Positions 56,697 through 64,000 of a stretch of 64,000 nt of DNA are shown here, piece after piece. Every line of letters begins with the position of its first letter. Position 1 is the first letter of the stretch. Position numbers and translations under genes: made by a program. The stretch comes from Zeugodacus cucurbitae (lineage: Eukaryota > Arthropoda > Insecta > Diptera > Tephritidae): assembly GCF_028554725.1 (NCBI RefSeq), contig NC_071668.1:3472001-3536000 (forward strand), in the 5' to 3' direction. The notes under the pieces were generated by a model. That model was not told the origin of the DNA. It was given only the letters and a program-made list of their open reading frames with translations, and did no database searches.

Positions 56697-57839
56697 GTCA
56701 GATTAATTTGCGGATATATTTAAATAAATAAAGTTTCATGTAATAACATAGAGATATTATAGTATTCAGTATAGAAAGCCAAAAAGTGTCAAGAAAACAT
56801 GCAGAACTGAGTTAGAACCTCACAGTGCGACAAAGTCTTCTCCACATACGGTAGTAAATATAGAAAGAAAGCGACTTAAATCAAATTAAAATAATATTTA
56901 ATCAAGTAAAATCATTTTCAAACACATTTATGTATGCTTTGCCATTAAAAAAATCGCATGAGAGAACTGCTATACAGTTCTGACTGTTTCAAGAAGTAAT
57001 CGACTCGGTCTCTATTTCCACTCTCCAGTAGAATATAGCTATTATAATTCAACATTGTCGCACTGTGTTCTCTATGTTCATAAAAGTAAATTAACAAAAG
57101 TTTGAAATAGTCATAGCAAAAGCAAAATGGAACTGCATTCTGCAAATGTCATTGTAGTCGCGAATGTTATGGTAAACTGAAATGTCACAATGCTCTGCAA
57201 TGATTCATATTTATTTAAGAATAACGACAAAATGGCAAGCGTTTAACTGGAATGAATGGCGTTGCGGCGAGAAAGATGTTCCAAACACACACATACAAAC
57301 AGTATTGAAGCCAATAAGAGTATATGTTTGAGGGTGTTTTAGTGAAAGTGTGTCTGTAGATGTGTATTGGTGCGCCTGAAGACACACGATTTGTACAAAT
57401 ATGGCAATTTATGGCCAAGCATTGTTTACTGCGTGCAACAGCAACAATAACCAACAAACGGCTTATATGGCAATGAATATATTTTGCTGATGGCTATGAA
57501 TGTGGCAGCAGCAGCGGCAGCGGTGGTGGTGGCGTGGGTGGTAGTGGCGGTGACTGTAGCGCAAATGACAATTATGCTGAGCGTGTGCTGCTTTTTATGA
57601 ATTTCTCGTTGCTATTTATATTAACCGTTATTTATATATACATATTGATGTATATTTAATGGCATTTGATGTGACGGCGAATGCTTTGTTTATTTCGAAA
57701 TGCGGAATTTTTTTTATAGTGAATATTTGTAGCGAATACCTGAGCTTCACCCAGTAAATTTTAATGGATGATACGCTTAATAAATTTTAGCAAATATTCA
57801 GCTAAAAATTTAAATCCAATAATGCATGTTTTTATGCAA

Positions 57840-58025
57840 CCATGAATTTAAAAAATTATAATTTTTTTATAAAAATATTTTTTTTTAAATTTTTTTAATA
57901 AAAATATTTTTTTTTCATTTTTTAATAAAATTTTTTTTTTCATTTTTTAATAAAAATATTTTTTTTTTAATTTTTTGATAAATTTTTTTTTTAATTTTTT
58001 ATAAAATATTTTTTTTTTTTCATTT
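57840..58025. repeat. T-rich degenerate tandem repeat
   Basis: Units like TTTTTTAATAAAAATATTTT repeat about seven times with varying T runs. Confidence 0.75.
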
Positions 58026-58253
58026 TTATTATTATAGCAATATGTTTTCAATTTCATATGTGTATTTTTAGGTGATTTTGCGTGAAAAAGCGGCGCACGC
58101 TTTTCAATGAAAATTGACAAAATTCAAAAACTATTGCTTAACACACACACATATACCAAAAAAAAAACAAATATTTAATGTTACACCGTTAGCGCAAAAA
58201 CAACAAACAAACAAAAATAATTGTATTTTTTTTTTGCTTTTTGTGGCACTTAC

Positions 58254-58343
58254 TGCTATACCGATTTTAGTGTATTTGCCGGTTTTGGCGACCTTTTTCG
58301 GACCCGTTTTGCCTACCACTTTCCCCTTCCCACCGGCCGCCGG
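58254..58343 (-). CDS. tutl: Possible tutl cassette exon, 90 nt (weak)
   Basis: A strong donor (GCA|gtaagt) closes a 30-codon open segment rich in Lys and Gly (KVVGKTGPKKVAKTGKYTK). A CAG at 58344-58346 would give an acceptor with phase 0 at both ends, compatible with the phase-0 start of the Ig3 exon. Against it: no pyrimidine tract precedes the acceptor, and another frame upstream (EPNGRPGFLCEHELEI, about 58344-58420) is also open. It could instead be a 5' UTR exon or chance. Confidence 0.3.
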
Positions 58344-59215
58344 CTGCTACTCTCGCAACGCATTTCAATCGAAATTTCCAATTCGTGTTCGCACAAAAAG
58401 CCAGGCCGTCCATTCGGTTCATACGATTGCCATTTCGTCGTTGTTGTGTGGTTTGTGGTGGTTTGGGGAAGTTTTTAGCACACGGTTATAGTATAAAGTA
58501 ATTGTTGGTGGGGATTGTTGTTGTCATGTAAATATCATTTTTGTTGTTGGTTGGGGGTTGGTGCACGTTGGTTGGTTAAGCGGTCGGTAATTAAGTTGAT
58601 TGATGGTTTAGTCCGTTTGGCAGTGTTAAGTCATTTGTGTTGATAATCATTAGAGTATTTAAATATAAAATAAAGTTTTTTGGGAAATTTGAGTTAAAGA
58701 AAGGTTGAAGTGGTTAGCAAAAGTTTAGAGACCTATCTGTTTTCAGTAATAGTCTCAGCATAAACAGACAGAAAGTTGGCGAATTTTGTAGTAATTTTTA
58801 TTGTTTTGTAGTAATCACCAATTATTGTGAGTTGTTTTTGAAGTAATGCCAGCTTTCCATGCAATAGCAACTTAATCATTGATGGTTAAGAAAGGTGAAA
58901 GTGTGATATGGTATTTATTTTTAAAATTTATATATTTTTTGAGACCAAAAAAAGTTATTTCAAGTAAAAAATATTGGGTTTTGTTCTAGTTGAAAACAGT
59001 TTAATTATTTTTTTAGGTATCTTAAGACTTTTCTGCAGATTTTTTTCATTTGTATTGATTTGAAGTTTCAGATGTATCCAAATACGCTTATTTTGGCTCT
59101 ATGATTTTTAAACTCGCTTAATTTTGATTTTGAATATTTCATTTTTGAAACATACATTGTTCATTAAGTGGTTATCTTCAAGCATATTAAGAAAGCTTTT
59201 CAAAAACGAAACAGT

Positions 59216-59830
59216 CCTGAGATAAGGAAATGTATATGATGTTCTTAAAATCAGCTAAAGATTTTCTTATTTAAAAATTTTGAGTTTTCAAAATAAAAAA
59301 AAAATTATATAATTTTTATTTGACAAATTAAATTCGAAAAAAATCGACAATTCTTTATAATTTATTTCGAAAAATTATATTTTTTAAAATTGAATATTTT
59401 AATTAAATATTTTTTAAATTGTATTATATTTCATATTATTTTGAGACCTAAGTCCTCAAAATGTTTCAATAGTGTACCTTGTGTACAGTTATTCCATTAA
59501 ACATTTAAAACATTTTCATGCATGTGGTGTTCTACAAATCAGCTAAAGATTTTCATATTTCAAAATTTTGAGTTTTCAAAAAAAAAATATAAATTAAATA
59601 TTTTTTTTTATTTTTAGTATATTTATTATATAACGGCTAATTAAATTCGAAAAAAAGACCAATAATGCTTTATTATTGTTTCCGATAAAAAAATTATAAT
59701 TTTTAAAGTTCAATATTTTTTAAAATAAATATGTTTTTTAAATACTATTTCATATTATTTTATGACCTGAGCTCTCCAAAACGTTTCAGTAGCGACCTTG
59801 TGTACAGTTATTCCATTAAAATTTTTAATT
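59216..59830. repeat. Two tandem copies of an AT-rich segment of about 300 bp
   Basis: Both copies contain AAATCAGCTAAAGATTTTC, TTTTGAGTTTTCAAAA, TTAAATTCGAAAAAAA, TTTCATATTATTTT, then CTTGTGTACAGTTATTCCAT. Divergence suggests an old duplication or two insertions of one element. Confidence 0.75.
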
Positions 59831-62453
59831 TTTCCAAAACAAGCTTCTGACCGCTATTACGGGGTAAATTTAAAAGCATTACTTGAACACACACACCCTC
59901 ACACAGCAGCCTACATACACATCTACATATGCATGTAAATCTACACAGTTAAGCAAAGCCAAAAAAGCACGCTTTCATTGTTGCTGTAGTCTTTCCATTT
60001 CGCAGCAAGTACAACACCGTAGAGACCTGCGTGCAGTTGCCAAAGCCAAACGCCATTTTGTTGCATGTGTCCCCCGCGCTGCCGCCGCTCACATGTACGC
60101 GAAAATTAAATTTTTGAAAATGTGTTTGCCGAAACAGCTGCTTGCCAGCCTGTGCCTATCTGCTTCTACATAAATGTGTATGTGTATAAAAATGGCGCTG
60201 TGTGTATGTGCAAAAGTGCCGTTGGGCCATTAAATTTCATTTAACAACCGCTCAGACGCACACTTTGAGCTTAAATTATTTTGTTTCAATGTTCGTTTGG
60301 CCATGCTCTGCACATATATATATTTATGCACACATATGTGTGTGTGTGTATGTATGCTTGTATATGGCAATACATGCCAACAAAAAAATATACAAATTAT
60401 ACACACATGCGGCTCTGCGCGCACGGCTAACGGGAAACAACATTTGCCTTTTCGCGTGAAAATTTTGTGGCGTGAGCATTTAAGCTGTTAGCCTTGGCCT
60501 GCACAATGCCCGAGGCAGTCACTTATGTACATATGAGTGTGTGTATATAGAAATATATTATGTATGCGCATATACATATGGCCATATAGCCATAAATATA
60601 TATATGTAGTTATATGTAGATCTACATGTTCATGCATATAATTGAAGTTCGCGACTCGGCTCGCTCTCTAAGCCACTTTATGAAAACTTTTGCTGGGCCC
60701 ACAAAAACACATACAACTCATACATACACATAGCACCGCTACACGAAGATTTCTGCACATGAGTGTAGAAACTAAACCGTGTTTTTGTTTTGTTTTATTT
60801 TTATTTCATGTATTGCCGTGTAGTTTATTTTTTGTTTTGTATGCGTGAAAGCTCTTAAATAATTGCTTGCTTGTATAAGTGTCTTTCCCTTCCCCTTATA
60901 TCTATAAGTAGGTATATACAACATATATAATAATATGCACATAAATGCAAATGTTGGCATGTAGAACTCATGTTAATATGCCATTTTAGTAAGGTTTAGC
61001 TCTTGCCCACTCAGCTGGTACCACTTAGAACTTTTTGCGAACTTGCTGGCCTTTAACCCGCCACTGACTGAGTTAGGAAAGAGATGAAGAAGTTGAGTTG
61101 AACTTCCAAAAATGTTTAATTTACTCAAAATGTATATGTAATACTAGCAGAGCGCTCCGAATTCGCACGGGTTTAAAAAAAAAATTTCAAATCTATAAGT
61201 TTTTACACATTTATACACACTTTCCCATACATATGTATGTACTTTCCCGTGTCTTGCGTGGATTCATTTCAAAAAAGTAAAATGAGGAAAATTCGAACCT
61301 GAAACTATATTTTATTTGCAATGAGTTAAAACTTAATTATGACCTCTAGTCTGTGGTGTCCGTTGTCTTTCTCTCTGATTATGAAGGCGTTGGGAACGCT
61401 CAGAGTTCGACGTCCTAGTACGAACTTGTATATTTCTAATATTTTGTTCTTCAAGCTGCTGCACACGCTCTGTTCTCGACTCTCAAGCGCATACTTGGGA
61501 GATTTTGAAATTTTGTTCAGCAAGCAGCTGCGAGCGCTCGTTACTGGACTCTCTAGCACGCGATTGCGATGCGAAGAGAATGACTTGCCGGACAATTTTC
61601 AGTTTCAGATTAAGATTCTCCATCACGGAGTCCTTTTTATACACTCACCTGGGAACTATATCCAGAAAGTTGAGATTCTAGCAGTAAATAGAGCCGGTTA
61701 CTCGGCTTGAATGTAGCTTTCCAATGGGGACAGAATTTTTGAAATCAGCACAGTAGTCTTTGAGTTTATTTACTACACACATACATACAAATCTTTCCTC
61801 TTTATGATAGTAGTATAGATAGTATAGTTATGGAAAACAATGGCTCTAAGTATTAAAAAAAAAAAAACTTTTTTTTTCGAAAACCATATCTATAGTCGGT
61901 CGACACTTATACGAAAAGAAGCGCAATGCATGCTTTTTACAGTAGTTTTTTTCCGCTGAAGTTAATATTGAGCCACACAAAAATTACGTTATGTTCAAGT
62001 GCCATCTAACAAAAAAGAGTAACAATTATAAATAAGCCTTTATTAAATACTTCAACCATTCAATTTGGAAATTTTAGAGGCAATACTTTGGTCGAAAAAA
62101 TCCTAAAGCAGAGAAACCGAATTTGTTTTCTGATTCAGTCAAGGGTTAAGCCGCCAAAAGTTGTATTTGTGGCATGTAAAGTTCGATGTAGCGGCTGCAG
62201 TAGTTACCACCGTCGGCGCCACAACAACTGAAATTTCTTATATGTATAACAACGTGTAAGTGCCGTCGTTTTACAAGCATACGAGAAATCGCTGAAAGAG
62301 CCAAAGATTATCCGAAAAATCGAGTTTGAGAAATGTTTCGACTATTCGAAAAGCGCATAATATCGAATGTGGTCTATTTTAAAGGCGAATAAATAATTAT
62401 TTTTTTTTTTTTCAAAAACAAAATTTCCCGTTATTTTTTGAACACACTATATA

Positions 62454-63455
62454 TTAGGTTAGCAAATATCTCTCATCCGTTTTTTTGTCTTTTGAATTTC
62501 GCGGCTATGTATAAAGCGCTATAGAGTTATACATCTTTGAAAGGTCTTGACATAACCTACAAAACGACGCTGCCGATTCAGAGCGGGTGAAAACGACACC
62601 ATGGATAAGCCAGTTGGCGGAAGACCTGTGACGACGAATACCGATCAAATCATGGAAAACATCGAGTTAGACCGGCATGTGGCATCTCGTGGCATCGGCC
62701 AGGAGATTGAAGTTAGTCACCAAACCATTTTAAACCAACTGCAGAAGGCTCGATACACAAAAAAGCTTGATGTTTGGGTGTCGCATGATTTGACGGAAAA
62801 AAAATATTCTAGACCAAATCAACGTCTGCGATATGCTGCTGAAACGAAACTAACTCGGCGCATTTTTGAGGAAGATGGTGACTGGCGACGAAAAATGGAT
62901 CACATACGACAATATCAAGCGAAAACGGTCACGGTCGTGGTCGAAGGTCGGTGAATCGTCCCAAACAGTGGCCAAGCCGGGATTGACGACCAGGAAGGTT
63001 TTGCTGTGTATTTGGTGGGATTGGAAGGGAATCATCCTCTAAGAGCTGTTCCCATATGGCCAGACGCTTAATTCTAGCGACCAGAATTGGGCAACAGGAA
63101 GGGTGTAGTGTTCCACCAGGACAACGCCAGACCACACATACATTGATGACTCGTCACAAGCTACGGGAGCTCGGATAGTCCGGCCATAGCGCCAAGTGAT
63201 TACCACCTGTTCCTGTTCATGGCGAACGCCCTTGGTGGTGTAAAGTTGAACTCAAAAGAGGCTTGTGAAAAGTGGCTGTCCGAGTTCTTCGCAAATAAGG
63301 AGAGGGGCTTCTAAGAGGGGGTATTATAAGGTTGCCGTCTAGATGCAAACAGATTATCGAACAAAATGGCGCTTATTTGAACTAAATCACTGTAACTCTT
63401 TTTATAAAGCATGGAATAAGGAGCAAAAAATCGGAAAGGAGATATTTGACAAGAC
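62454..63455 (+). mobile_element. mariner element, copy 2, inactivated
   Basis: Same family as the copy at 3455. Left end TTAGGTTAGCAAATATCTC, right end GGAGATATTTGACA, degenerate inverted repeats. The N-terminal transposase region is partly deleted (the frame starts at FRSGENDTMD-equivalent DNA near 62577). HVASRGIGQEI.VSHQT gives the helix-turn-helix; the TGDEKW motif near 62887 and HQDNARPH near 63118 keep two catalytic Asp, but in different frames. Part of the HPPYSPD region is deleted near 63175. About 1.0 kb and non-functional. Confidence 0.87.
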
Positions 63456-64000
63456 AAGACAAGATATTTATTCAACGAAGGCTATTTTCAGCTAATTATG
63501 GTATATTTCAAACTTAAAAAAATATTATAATAAAATTTTGTAGCTTAAACCCCAATAAAGTAGTTTAGAAAAGGCTTCCAATATGGGATAGAATTCATGT
63601 TTCACTGTTTAACTCATTTGAGCCTCGTATTGAAAATTCTATAGAAATTTCTGAAAGTTATTGTGAAATATGTCTTTAAATATTTGAATTGAAGTTTTTC
63701 AAGTTATTTTGGCAATTTTCTGAACTTGCGTAAGCATAGTTAGCTTAATCTATTTATCTCAAAAATTCGTTCTATTTGTACTTTTTAGTATAATAGAATA
63801 CATATATCTCTTATGAAAGACGATACATAATAAATTCACTTTAATTTATTTTCAATATTGCTGCTGCTGAACACAAAGATAGTATTGTCAATTTCCATTG
63901 AAATCTCTATAGATACTGCCATAGTTCAAAGGAGGACAACAGCTTACCAAGAGACTTAATGCAAAAGCAAGCGTCAAACAAGTGTTACAACAACAAAGAG
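63456..64000. other. Right-edge non-coding sequence
   Basis: AT-rich, no open frame or known element recognised. Confidence 0.5.

Larger units (their letters stand above)
55383..62453. other. tutl upstream intron: repeats and possible exon
   Basis: No domain-bearing exon found. Contents: 120-bp duplication (56461-56696), a CGG-type run (57505-57560), T-rich low complexity (57840-58025), the possible exon at 58254-58343, an AT-rich segment duplicated over 300 bp (59216-59830), microsatellites (59885-60620) and a coding-like relic (61326-61600). The segment ending GAACACACTATA (about 62100-62453) looks like the end of another transposon. Confidence 0.5.

Noticed and set aside
61339..61710. Plus-strand 123-codon frame
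   Set aside because: Opposite strand of the repeat-containing relic; no domain seen.
1..64000. tRNA, rRNA, CRISPR or bacterial-type operon signals
   Set aside because: None seen; the sequence is eukaryotic nuclear DNA and repeats lack CRISPR spacing.

Overview
The window looks like nuclear DNA of a higher fly, probably an acalyptrate such as a tephritid fruit fly; the species cannot be named from sequence alone. The reasons are insect gustatory receptors, a near-complete match to the Drosophila turtle (tutl) cell-adhesion gene, short GT-AG introns, AT-rich non-coding DNA, CATA/TATG microsatellites and mariner elements. All spliced models below were built by hand from reading frame, GT/AG sites and phase.

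Left part (1-20.3 kb). A decayed non-LTR retrotransposon tail (about 735-1238) and a broken mariner copy (from 3455) are followed by seven gustatory receptor (Gr) first exons, all on the minus strand. Each is one long exon for most of the seven-helix body, made to join three short phase-0 exons of 63, 90 and 72-108 nt that carry the C-terminal TYhhhhhQF helix. There are only five sets of these short exons. The two orphan long exons (15296-16201 and 19223-20272) each lie upstream of a complete gene, so they are probably alternative first exons sharing a constant 3' end, as in Drosophila Gr39a and Gr23a. Two of the genes form a tandem duplication of about 2.1 kb.

Middle (20.3-29.1 kb). About 9 kb of very AT-rich sequence with simple and tandem repeats and no gene I can support. 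The tutl 3' UTR should start at its right edge.

Right part (29.1-64 kb). The 3' portion of tutl, minus strand: Ig3, Ig4, Ig5, two FnIII domains, the transmembrane helix and a long low-complexity cytoplasmic tail. The exons for the signal peptide, Ig1 and Ig2 were not found and should lie beyond the right end. Six constitutive-looking exons keep one frame to the stop. One extra in-frame 84-nt cassette exon (46388-46471) is well supported and another (58254-58343) is possible. A five-exon PKA-catalytic-subunit-like kinase sits on the opposite strand inside the tutl intron between Ig3 and Ig4. The introns also hold three related derivatives of a mauritiana-type mariner, another mariner copy (62.45-63.46 kb), several tandem repeats and many AAAGCTTT palindromes.

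The most interesting points are the shared-3'-exon Gr loci (one apparently needing a GC donor), the cassette exons in the tutl ectodomain, the nested kinase, and a long near-perfect hairpin between two Gr first exons.
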